64,000 bases of DNA, from the NCBI GenBank assembly GCA_002786025.1, contig NHNW01000063.1, positions 124,001 through 188,000 on the forward strand, read 5' to 3'. A program made the position numbers and the translations under genes. Shown piece by piece: positions 54,052 through 62,849 of the stretch. This DNA comes from Zasmidium citrigriseum (taxonomy: Eukaryota; Ascomycota; Dothideomycetes; Mycosphaerellales; Mycosphaerellaceae). The notes beneath the pieces were generated by a model. The model was not told the DNA's origin, did no database searches, and worked only from the letters and a program-made list of their open reading frames with translations. How positions within the stretch are numbered: position 1 is the stretch's first letter; each line of letters opens with the position of its first letter.

Positions 54052-54846
54052 CTACAAACTCAACCCCACCCTCCTCCTCTGCCACAATCCGTCAATCAGC
54101 CTCCACACCTCTCCCGCCATCTCCACAAATCCCTCTCTCTCAGCAAAATCACACTCTCCAAACTGCTCAGGGTGCCACCTTCTCCTTTCGTTGCCCAAGT
54201 CATGCCCAATGCCAAGCCCATCAATGAACACAAACGCGGCCTTGACACTGCAATCACAAACATGAAGCTTTCTATCCGCTCGCTTTTGACAATTTCCATC
54301 ACAGCCGTGTGGGAGTTGCGGCGGCACGGGAAAGACGTCCATGTCGGCGCGATCAGCGAAGGACTCGTTGACGAAGATGAGCCATTTCAGGAGGTCGCGG
54401 TGGTATTTCGCCATATCACTGTTGGACTCTTTCTTGAGGAGGACGTCGAGTTTGTTGCCGGCGATGAGGAATTCGATTTGGACCGTTCTGAGATGGTGTT
54501 TGGCGGTTGCGGTGTTGCGGAGGGCGGTTTTGTAGGCTGTTAGTTGGGGTTGAAGAGGTTCGGAAGTCTGAGCGATCTCTTCAGCGATGGGTAGTTGGGA
54601 GAGATCATTGAGGTGGGCGAGGACGTCAGGTTTGTCGTTGAGTTGGGAGAGTGCAGCGGTCTGCAGTTGGTGCAGGGCGTCTGCTTCGGCGGCTTGGGCG
54701 AGGGTGACTTGCTCTTGTGCATGGTCGAGCTCAGTCTGCAGGGCATCGACATGTTGGCGTACCAGCGCCACTTTGTGAGCCCATCGGCTCTGTTGCTCGA
54801 CTTTGTCGTTGAGGACGGTGTTTGCAGTGAGACCTTCGGACGACAT
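54052..54846 (-). CDS. Coiled-coil protein with a C-terminal RWHP helix region
   Basis: 264 aa from MSSEGLTAN (54846). The first 130 residues are heptad-rich coiled coil (VRQHVDALQTELDHAQEQV and similar). Then comes a conserved-looking region with HRDLLKWLIFVNESF and, near the end, NERRRWHPEQFGECDF followed by MAGEVWRLIDGL. That pattern (R-W-H-P-x-x-F, then a helix ending in V-I-D) recalls fungal proteins with a DnaJ-derived R-W-H-P-D-K-F element lacking a full J domain. No signal peptide. Role unknown; moderately sure it is a real gene. Confidence 0.5.
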   Translation of the reverse strand: MSSEGLTANTVLNDKVEQQSRWAHKVALVRQHVDALQTELDHAQEQVTLAQAAEADALHQLQTAALSQLNDKPDVLAHLNDLSQLPIAEEIAQTSEPLQPQLTAYKTALRNTATAKHHLRTVQIEFLIAGNKLDVLLKKESNSDMAKYHRDLLKWLIFVNESFADRADMDVFPVPPQLPHGCDGNCQKRADRKLHVCDCSVKAAFVFIDGLGIGHDLGNERRRWHPEQFGECDFAEREGFVEMAGEVWRLIDGLWQRRRVGLSL

Positions 54847-54999
54847 CGTTGTGGACTGTGAGGAAATCTGCATAGACAGTGTTCAGTACCTTTTGGATAT
54901 CCCAATTCCTTTATATGTGTCATGTCTCCTTTGTCTGTGCACAATAGCATTCGCTCTTGCCGACACTTACAATGCCATTGTCGAATCAGCCAAGCCCCA

Positions 55000-55503
55000 T
55001 CAGAACGGCACACTGGGTACATCATCTGCACAAGCATGCGTCCACCAAACCCACCTATCGCCCTCCTTCCTCCAAGAGTAGACACTGACCCTCTCTCTGA
55101 CCCTCCCTCTGTCCTCACTCCCATCGCTGACCTTGAGACTGACCCACACCGTCGCATGATCCAAATCCCGGTCCAGATGTGTAGTGGCGCTCATGACATC
55201 CGCGTAATGCTGAGGATGCTTTGACCTTACGAGTTCTTCGACGAACTTCTTGGCACCTTCACGGTCGAGATGGAGGATTTCACCATTGGAATCTCGGTGG
55301 TGGTATTCGTAGTCTGGTGAGGCGAAGTCGCTGAAAGGTGTATCGAAGTCCTGTGCATTAAAGCTGTCTATGATGCTGCAAGTGAGGGCTTCCAGGTGTT
55401 GCTGGATGGATGCTTCTGAGCATGATGTGGTCCTGTTGGAAGCAGATGATTGAGATATCTGCGGCGGCGGAGGTTGGTGTTGTAGTGTGTCTGCTGAATC
55501 CAT
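55000..55503 (-). CDS. NTF2-like family protein (dispersed family member 5)
   Basis: 167 aa from MDSADTLQ (55503); an in-frame ATG at 55647 would add 48 residues with a different character. Plan: Gln/Pro-rich lead, helix (SIIDSFNAQDFDTPF), DREGAKKFVEELVRSK, HYADVMSATTHLDRD, ATVWVSLKVSD and VYSWRKEGDRWVWWTHAC. It is closest to the gene at 26965 in its HYAxVMS and WWxHxC motifs. No signal peptide. Function unknown. Confidence 0.5.
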   Translation of the reverse strand: MDSADTLQHQPPPPQISQSSASNRTTSCSEASIQQHLEALTCSIIDSFNAQDFDTPFSDFASPDYEYHHRDSNGEILHLDREGAKKFVEELVRSKHPQHYADVMSATTHLDRDLDHATVWVSLKVSDGSEDRGRVRERVSVYSWRKEGDRWVWWTHACADDVPSVPF

Positions 55504-55815
55504 CGGGTGTAGTGTTGAAGTGAACGGGCTCGTGGGCGTCTTCTCGGCTTGGCCTATACGTTTTCCTCCAGATATGCTGAAAAGGCACATGCTGTTCAGC
55601 TGTCGAAGAGCGAGGTCGTGGAGGATTCGGTGGAGCACAGAGTTCATGGTCTTTGGATGAGATGACAAAGCTAACAGCTGCGGCTGTACGTACACTGTAA
55701 CTTACCCACGTCCTAGTGAAGACGGGCTGGAAGAGAGATTCTGCTTTTGATTTCGTTGTTACATTATCGTGAAGACGCCAGACACCTCGCTGAGACTTTC
55801 AGCAATACATTCCGT

Positions 55816-57197
55816 CTAGTGCTTGGTCACCAAGCTCTCGCCGGCCTCCTCCTTGGCCTTGCCGTACTTCTTCAATCGGATGGCGTTGACGCTGATGAAA
55901 CCAGTGGTGTCGCTTGGCTGGAAGTCGCCAATCTCGTCCATGCTGCTCTCGCTGGCATCGTACAGCTTCTCGGTGTCGGACCATCGGCCCATGACGCTGA
56001 ACATGCCCTTGAAGGCCCGGCATCGGACGCTGCCGTTGACCTTCTTCTGGGAAGCAGTGATGCTGTCCTCGAGGAACTCGCGCTCGGGGGAGAAGTAAAG
56101 GCCGTTGTAGAGGAGCTTGGCGTAGTTGAAGGTGACGAACTGGTCTCGCAGAGCACGGACCTCACGGTCCATGACAAGACCTTCGAGGTCGACGTGTGCA
56201 GCGCGCAGCATGGTGAAGCCAGGAGTCTCGTAGCAGCCACGGGACTTGAGGCCGATGAAGCGGTTCTCGACGATGTCGATACGGCCAACACCGTGCTTGC
56301 GGGCAATGGCGTTGGCGGTGAGGAAGAGGTCGACCGAGTCAGTGGCTGTCTTCTTGCTGCCCTCGTACTCAAGCTTCACAGGCACACCCTTCTCGAAGGT
56401 TATGGTGAAGTCCTCTGGGGTATCTGGTGCCTTGGTAGGGTCCGTGGTGAGCTTCCACATATCCTCTGGCGCGGAAACATTTGGATCCTCCAGAATGCCC
56501 GCCTCGTAGCTGCAGTGTGCCAAGTTCTCGTCCATACTCCATGGCTTGCTCTTGGTGCTAGTGACTGGGATGCCCTTCTCGGCAGCGTAGTCAAGCAGGT
56601 CCTGACGACCCTGGAACTTGTTGTAGAAGACGGGGTCTCGCCATGGGGCAATGACCTTGATGGAGGGTTGGAGGGCGTAGAAGGCGAGCTCGAAGCGGAC
56701 TTGGTCGTTGCCCTTGCCGGTGCAGCCGTGCGAGACGGCGAAGCAGCCTTCCTTCTGGGCGACTGCGACTTGGGCACGGGCGATGACTGGGCGGGCGAGG
56801 GAGGTACCGAGGAGGTAGACGTTCTCGTAGATGGCGTTGCAGGCGATGGCTGGGTAGCAGAGCTCCTCGATGAACTGTGAAATCTCAGCCATTGACTTCA
56901 GATTGAGTGATTCTTCACTCCTTGACTCACCTCCCGGCGCAAGTCCTCAATGTAGCACTTGGTAGCACCAATCTTGAGGGCCTTCTCTTTGGCAGCAGCA
57001 AAGTCCTCCTCCTGGCCAACATCGGCCATGAATGCAATCACCTCATATCCCTCTTCCTGTAGCATGGTCAGAATGCCGTTCTTTACTCATTTCGGTCTTC
57101 TGAAGCTTCAATGGCTCATACTCACCAAGAGATACTTGAGGATGCAGCTGGTGTCCAGACCGCCGGAGTAGGCCAAGCAAACCTTTCCCTTGCTCAT
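55816..57197 (-). CDS. ARG1: Argininosuccinate synthase
   Basis: Exons 57197..57126, 57056..56931 and 56874..55816 give 418 aa, the size of yeast Arg1. The first exon holds the ATP-PPase loop [12 protein letters not shown], the second [19 protein letters not shown], the third [31 protein letters not shown] and [25 protein letters not shown]. It joins citrulline and aspartate with ATP to make argininosuccinate in arginine synthesis, in the cytosol. All catalytic segments are intact. Confidence 0.5.
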
Positions 57198-57783
57198 TTT
57201 GGCGATTTGTCTGTATATTGTAGCGTGTATGGGGAGTATGAGAGGTCAATGGCAAGACAGAAGACTTTGAGAAAGGAGGATTGTTTGTGAAATTGTCGTG
57301 AGACCTGCGAAAAAAAGCTTGACGATGCGTCAACTTCTCCAGCCACCTGCAGCGATAAGCCTTATCAGCGCAAGGAAGCTTCGCTAGCGCGATGCCTCGG
57401 CTGGTCGGCCCGATGGTTTGTGTGGAGATTTGCTGCGCGTGTCAACTTCACCTTTCACTCGTTCTTCCAATGAGTAAAACATTCCGCCGACGTCGCCGAT
57501 GCTAGTACGAGAGGCATTCTGAGTTGGAACGCAGACCAACTTTCATATTGAAGAGTCTATAGCATGGGACAGCAAGCAAGCGGAATTACGACGCTCACAG
57601 CAAGAGGCCGCTACTCGTGGAATACCCAATGGGTCGGTCTATCATTTTCTCCTCCGCCAAAACCATCGAAATGTTTGAGATGGTATTGAGACAGTAGCCC
57701 TCAACCCCACTGGACCTTCACCGTCGGGTACCCACTCAAACGCCTTCTCTGGGACGAGTGTCCAACCCGTCTTGGGCAAGCAC
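57198..57783. other. Intergenic region
   Basis: About 0.6 kb, 5' of the argininosuccinate synthase gene and 3' of the first BTB gene. No supported feature. Confidence 0.5.
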
Positions 57784-59022
57784 TCATCGTGACCAGCCCT
57801 CGTTCCCAAGGACAACGTCATAAGAGTTTTCTTCCCATCTCTCATCCTCATGTCGGCCGCAATAATACGAGTGGCATTCTTTGCCTCGAATACAGTCCAT
57901 GCAGATGCCCTTGCATATCGCCTCCACCTTCTGAATCGCAGAATCGATGTCGCGATGAGTGGGGCCATCGATCTTGTATCCGTCCCCGCGGACGTCCAAG
58001 CCCCATGCAATTGGGTTACTGCTTCTCCGCCCATCCGATGCAGAGTACCCATATATCGGCCCCCAATGTTCCTCACTGGCAATGACCGACCCGGCATAGC
58101 CTGGCCTATTCATGCTCGACTTGTCCTTGGCCGGCACCACGGGAATGTCAACCTTCCTCAGTTTGCCCAGCAAAGTCCGCAAATCGAACCTTTTGAAGTC
58201 GGGTGGCATGAGCTTCTCGGCAGCTAGATTCTGGACGAGCTGGTGTACGAGCGCCTCTTGACCTGCCTCTTCGCAGGCTTCGGAGAACTGCTGCACAAGT
58301 CCCATGATCTCAGAGGTAAGTTCCTGCCGGGCGTCGTTTTGCTGCTCGATGAGCGAAGTCAGCCAACTTTGTGGAAGCAGCTCCAGACAACGCTTGTTCA
58401 TGTACTCGTCGTCAATCCCAGCCCAACCAATGACGATCTCTTTGGTGAAGTGACGAAATTGAGAGCGCTGTTCGAAGATCATCGACGCAGCCAGTAATTT
58501 GTCCAGACTCGCTGGACTTGTGTATGCGTCAGGCAGACAGCAGCGACCCATGAAAGCTTCTGCTTGGACTTTTATTGCTTGAATGACGTCGTACTTGTCG
58601 GCAATTACCGCCAGCTCGAAGAGAGTGTCATCGTATCTGTAGTCCTCGAGCTCCTTAGGGACGACATGGTGCAGCAGCTGACATAAATGCTTCAGTGGCT
58701 CTGGCGCATCCTTCATCACAATCTCGTGCGGCTTTCCAGAATGACGATCGACGCCCGCTTGTCCCTCAGCGAACTTCTTGCCGAAGAGTGCCTTGAAAGG
58801 CTTCGAGGCCATCGCAAGGATGCATGAGCTGACTCGGAGTTTCTGAGGTGGATGAAAACCGTCGTCGGCATTGAGTATGATGTCGCCGAACTCGCAGATG
58901 CATTCTTCATTTGGCTCGAAGAGGGTGATGAGAGGTAGTTCGTCGGTGTCGTCCTGCGCGGCGGCCGCGGCGGTCGCTGGTGGTGGAGACATGTGGGTGT
59001 CGGTGTCGGTATTGTCGGCCAT
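57784..59022 (-). CDS. BTB domain protein with C-terminal Cys/His motif (copy 1)
   Basis: 412 aa in one exon. An acidic, Ala-rich N-terminus is followed by a BTB-like fold (CEFGDIILNADDGFHPPQKL, then VSSCILAMASKPFKALFGKKF, then LELAVIADKYDVIQAIKVQA), a helical middle and, near residue 375, ICKGICMDCIRGKECHSYYC-GRH, a C-x3-C-x2-C...C-x2-H pattern, followed by RWEE. It is the most diverged of three tandem paralogues and lacks the C-x-C pair seen in the other two. BTB domains mediate dimerisation and often Cul3 binding; the tail could bind zinc. Function unknown. Confidence 0.5.
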   Translation of the reverse strand: MADNTDTDTHMSPPPATAAAAAQDDTDELPLITLFEPNEECICEFGDIILNADDGFHPPQKLRVSSCILAMASKPFKALFGKKFAEGQAGVDRHSGKPHEIVMKDAPEPLKHLCQLLHHVVPKELEDYRYDDTLFELAVIADKYDVIQAIKVQAEAFMGRCCLPDAYTSPASLDKLLAASMIFEQRSQFRHFTKEIVIGWAGIDDEYMNKRCLELLPQSWLTSLIEQQNDARQELTSEIMGLVQQFSEACEEAGQEALVHQLVQNLAAEKLMPPDFKRFDLRTLLGKLRKVDIPVVPAKDKSSMNRPGYAGSVIASEEHWGPIYGYSASDGRRSSNPIAWGLDVRGDGYKIDGPTHRDIDSAIQKVEAICKGICMDCIRGKECHSYYCGRHEDERWEENSYDVVLGNEGWSR

Positions 59023-59230
59023 GATATGTTGACCTCGTTTGTTGCGAGTGGTTGTGTGACGAAGTTGGTGGAGGAAGAGGGAAAGAAGGTGCGAGGTGGT
59101 TTTGAAGGGTGACTAGCGGCTTGGCGCTAGCACTTTCACATGCGAGCGACTTGTTGGCACGTGCGCCGCGATTGAAAAGGCACGTCAAGGTATTCATAGC
59201 TTCATAATTGATCACATGCCTTCAAAAGAT

Positions 59231-60517
59231 CTACCATGTGTCCAGCCAGAAGGCAGGAGCCTCCCAGACTACCTTAGTCCGCCCTCTCGGATTCCGCATT
59301 GTTCCCAGGCCCCCATCGAAAAAGGCAACCTCATTATCATTCGCTTGCACCGTTGCAAAGACATCGACTTCGAACATACCATTGCCCTTCTTGTGAGCGC
59401 CGCGATTCTCCCATGGACGAGGATGCATATCACACGATCGCCTGCCGGTCCTGTCACCAAGGCAGCTCGAGCAAAGGCCCACGCAGATATCTCGCACATT
59501 GCTGACCATGTCCCGCAAATGCTCTTGCGTGATTAGTGGATCACTTATTTTTTCTAGTGCCACACGAGGACATGCCTTGCTGTGCTTGGATCCGTCCCGT
59601 GATGTGATTGTGGCGGGAAGCATAGTCGTGGGCGGAAAGACGATGAAGAGATGGCATGTGCAGGACTGACCGGGCAGCACCGGAATCTTTAGGCTGCCCA
59701 GTCGCCGTAGTAGTGTACTCAATGTGATGTCCTGGTCATTGTGATTCAAAGGGAACAGGCCAGCGCCTTTGACCGACTCCAGTAATATTGGCACCTGGGA
59801 ATCCTGACCCACAGCTGTAGCAGTCGCGCTGAATGATGATATCAGAGCCCCGATGTTGTGCGTGAATGCGTGCCGGGCTGCATTTATTTGAGCATTGAGA
59901 TCGTCTACTAATCCGTCCGGCACAAAATGGTGACATGGAGTTCTGAAATCATCCCATTCAATCGCGGTACCAGCTTGCAGTACGATCTGTGCGGTATAGC
60001 GACGGAAAAGCTCAGGACATCCCAGTATAAGAGTGACAGCGGTGGCATCAAACAGGAACCTGCAGTTGCCTTTCTCTTTGGCTTCTTTCTGCAGACCAAA
60101 GAGCAATTTTCCATTGATGACAGCAAGCCGATCAGTGCTTTTGTACTTGTCCACGAGGATTGCATAGTCGAGGATGTCGATTTCGTCCGGAGCTTGCAAG
60201 CGTTCGTCTAATTCTTGTCCGGACATATGATGTGTGGCGTAGCAGAATAGCCGTACTGATATTGGACGATCTTCTCTCAGATGAATCACTTTGATGCCGT
60301 TGTCGGTCTCGCCCTCAGGCTGTCCCTCTGCGAATCTGCCATCGAGCATGGCTTCAAATACTGGAGATGCCAGCCTGAGGACAGTATGACTGACCAGGAG
60401 TCTTGCTGGAGGATGGAAGCCATCATCCACTCTGATGATCAAGTCACCCGCTGGGTCAACGATATCGAGAGGGGGCTCGAAGAGCGCTGAGAGATGAAGG
60501 TCGTGGCTGTCAGTCAT
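59231..60517 (-). CDS. BTB domain protein with C-terminal Cys/His motif (copy 2)
   Basis: 428 aa in one exon. BTB region near residues 20-130 (DLIIRVDDGFHPPARLLVSH, VFEAMLDGRFAEGQ, DILDYAILVDKYKS), then a helical middle with VDDLNAQINAARHAF. The C-terminal part has IPVLPGQSCTCHLF, ACPRVALEKI and DICVGLCSSCLGDRTGRRSC-DMHPRPWE, i.e. a C-x-C pair, a CPR element, and C-x3-C-x2-C-x9-C-x2-H followed by PRPWE. The whole layout is shared with copy 3. Unknown function; probably nuclear or cytosolic, with no signal peptide. Confidence 0.5.
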   Translation of the reverse strand: MTDSHDLHLSALFEPPLDIVDPAGDLIIRVDDGFHPPARLLVSHTVLRLASPVFEAMLDGRFAEGQPEGETDNGIKVIHLREDRPISVRLFCYATHHMSGQELDERLQAPDEIDILDYAILVDKYKSTDRLAVINGKLLFGLQKEAKEKGNCRFLFDATAVTLILGCPELFRRYTAQIVLQAGTAIEWDDFRTPCHHFVPDGLVDDLNAQINAARHAFTHNIGALISSFSATATAVGQDSQVPILLESVKGAGLFPLNHNDQDITLSTLLRRLGSLKIPVLPGQSCTCHLFIVFPPTTMLPATITSRDGSKHSKACPRVALEKISDPLITQEHLRDMVSNVRDICVGLCSSCLGDRTGRRSCDMHPRPWENRGAHKKGNGMFEVDVFATVQANDNEVAFFDGGLGTMRNPRGRTKVVWEAPAFWLDTW

Positions 60518-60949
60518 GGCGGTGAAAGCGCAGATAGAGTCTCAGTTGAGCAATGGCAGTAGAGACCAAGAGCAGGCAGATGATGGGCGTTGATATATTG
60601 ACCAGTAGCGCAGCAATCATGGGATGCCTTACAGAATGAATGGCTGCCTTTGTCGTCGCTACAGCACGCAAGAAGTGACCACGTCTTTCTGAGCGAGACA
60701 AACAATGACCTTCTCAGTTGAGTCTTGTTTGTTCATGTTCTGTAAGGCGTAGGCAACGATCGGCTAATATGGCGATGTGGGTCTGCAGGAAGGAGGATCC
60801 TAGTGAATGGTCCTGGCCCCTTACTGACTTCGAAGTATGAGCAGTATCTACAATGAGTATCAGCATGCAACCCTCAAATAGGAGAGAACAGAAATTTCTT
60901 GTTCAGAATGTTACAGACTTTATGATACGCATCTTGTCTCGCCCAACAT
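60518..60949. other. Intergenic region between BTB genes
   Basis: About 0.4 kb between tandem BTB copies 2 and 3. No supported feature. Confidence 0.5.
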
Positions 60950-62260
60950 CTACCACTCATCCCTCCAAAACGAAGGCCTCGCAAATGTGCGATTCACTAA
61001 ATCAACAATCGTAGCGCCATTCCCAGCAGGATTTCCTACCGCGTTGGAGTCACCACGGTCCAAAAACAGGTCCAGAGTGAGTACATCTTCTCTTGCTCTA
61101 TTCTTTCTTGATTCTTGCTCCCAAGGGCGTGGATGAGCGTCTCGACAAATGCGAGGTTTTCCTGCTAGTGTCTTCAAGCAGGGTAGACAGACTCCCACGC
61201 AAATACTCTCCACATCTTTGGAGACGTACACCAGATGCCGATGCTTAAGCAACTGTGTTCCTGTATGCTCCAGTATTGCACGAGGGCATCTGTCGCGGTG
61301 CCAAGTTCGGTCGGCCGAGCGAAAAGCGACTCTGCCTGGTGTCAATGAAAGACTCTCGTGGTTTCCATCATTGTCTCCATTCAGGAATGGACATCTGCAG
61401 TACTCCTGGTCGTTCAGAAGGATCGGTATTTCGACTTTCTGAAGCTTCTCAACCAGAACCTCGATCGCGTACACGAAACCTTGCGCTAGGAGACCTGCAT
61501 CTGTGAGTCTTCGGACGAATTCAAGACCGAGCCCTGCTTTGTTGCAAATCCCGGCTGCCTTAGAGTGAGCTGCTATCAGGACTCCAACGCCGTAGCTTAA
61601 TCCCTGTCGAGCAGCGGCAATTTGCGCATTGATAGTGTCGACAAGAGCTCGTGGAATGTGATCGTGAGATTTGGGATCGAAGTCGCTGAGGTCAATGGTA
61701 GCCGTTATACCATTGACAAGTATTTCTGTAAGCTGCCGAAACAGAACTGGTATGTCCAGTATGTACGCCACGGCAATCAAGTTGAATATGGCACTGGGAT
61801 CCTGCCAATTGCTTTCCACGTGCTTCTGCATATGTGCGCGAAGGAGGATAGTGTTGGAAAATTCGAGCTGCTCAATGCATCGATACTGATCCACAAGATT
61901 CGCGTATTCAATGAGGTCCACGGTAGTGCCATCTCTGGACTCATTGTAAGGCCTGTGGTGGAGCAGACGGCAGAGGATCTCGACTGCTTTTGGGCTTTCT
62001 TTGAGTTTGACTTCCCTGGGCAGCAGCTGGCCTTGATTGTTTATTGCGCCCTCTTTGAACATGCCGTTGAGCAGTCTGCTCAAGAAGGGAGCAACTTGGG
62101 CGAGAATGCAAGTGCTCACTTGGAATCTCTTGGTTGGATGAATGCCAGACGGATCTTCGACCTTGAGAATGACGTCGCCGAACTGACACAATAAGTCGAC
62201 TGGGACGAAGCTCATGAGTTCGGCGTTGTCTTCGTTGGTCGTGACCGTAGAGTCAGCCAT
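60950..62260 (-). CDS. BTB domain protein with C-terminal Cys/His motif (copy 3)
   Basis: 436 aa in one exon. BTB region with LCQFGDVILKVED, FQVSTCILAQVAPFLSRLL and IEYANLVDQYRCIEQ, then VDTINAQIAAARQGL as in copy 2. The C-terminal part has IPILLNDQEYCRCPF, RCPRAILEHTG and SICVGVCLPCLKTLAGKPRIC-RDAHPRPWEQ. The protein ends FARPSFWRDEW, close to the ending of copy 2 (EAPAFWLDTW). The three genes share orientation and are spaced by 208 and 432 bp, so they are tandem duplicates of some age. Confidence 0.5.
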   Translation of the reverse strand: MADSTVTTNEDNAELMSFVPVDLLCQFGDVILKVEDPSGIHPTKRFQVSTCILAQVAPFLSRLLNGMFKEGAINNQGQLLPREVKLKESPKAVEILCRLLHHRPYNESRDGTTVDLIEYANLVDQYRCIEQLEFSNTILLRAHMQKHVESNWQDPSAIFNLIAVAYILDIPVLFRQLTEILVNGITATIDLSDFDPKSHDHIPRALVDTINAQIAAARQGLSYGVGVLIAAHSKAAGICNKAGLGLEFVRRLTDAGLLAQGFVYAIEVLVEKLQKVEIPILLNDQEYCRCPFLNGDNDGNHESLSLTPGRVAFRSADRTWHRDRCPRAILEHTGTQLLKHRHLVYVSKDVESICVGVCLPCLKTLAGKPRICRDAHPRPWEQESRKNRAREDVLTLDLFLDRGDSNAVGNPAGNGATIVDLVNRTFARPSFWRDEW

Positions 62261-62849
62261 GCTTGTGCGTCAGCTGTGCTGTAGATTGAATCCAGGAGCA
62301 TGATCGGCTCTGTAGATATATGCAAGCTGCTCTCAGTGTGGCAAACCGTCGCTGTCTTCCACACGGCCATTGTCTTTCAATGGCTGCTGAAAGATTGTGC
62401 CAGAAGAGCACGGTACGCGCTCGCAAGACCAAGGCGCTCTCCTTGTGTCTGTGCAGTAGGCGCTGATTACGATTGCTACCGTTCTTTTTCGTATTCCTGA
62501 CAGCGTCTCCCATTCAAAGCATTGAATAACATGCATGGATGAAGTGGCCCAAATATTGACGCCATGATGTGTGGTTGTTGCTGTTGACGGGAAGTTCGCA
62601 TCGCAAATGTACCCCGCGGTCGTCGCTTCCCCGCCCCCGCATCGGCAAGAACCGCGCATCGCGACTTCCTCAAATCCAACGCCATGACTACTTCTTTCCT
62701 GCTCCTCCTCGTGCAAGACACAGATACTGACTCAACGAACAACACACTGACAACTGACCAAAGCTCACTCACAGCTCCCATTCAACCGACTCCCACAACC
62801 AACGTACGCCATCAAACACCACCCAATCCAACCAAGACTAACAATCACA

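Noticed and set aside
57642..58097. Alternative frame at the 3' end of BTB copy 1
   Set aside because: Overlaps the BTB frame that carries the shared Cys/His element; no splice join found that would connect it.
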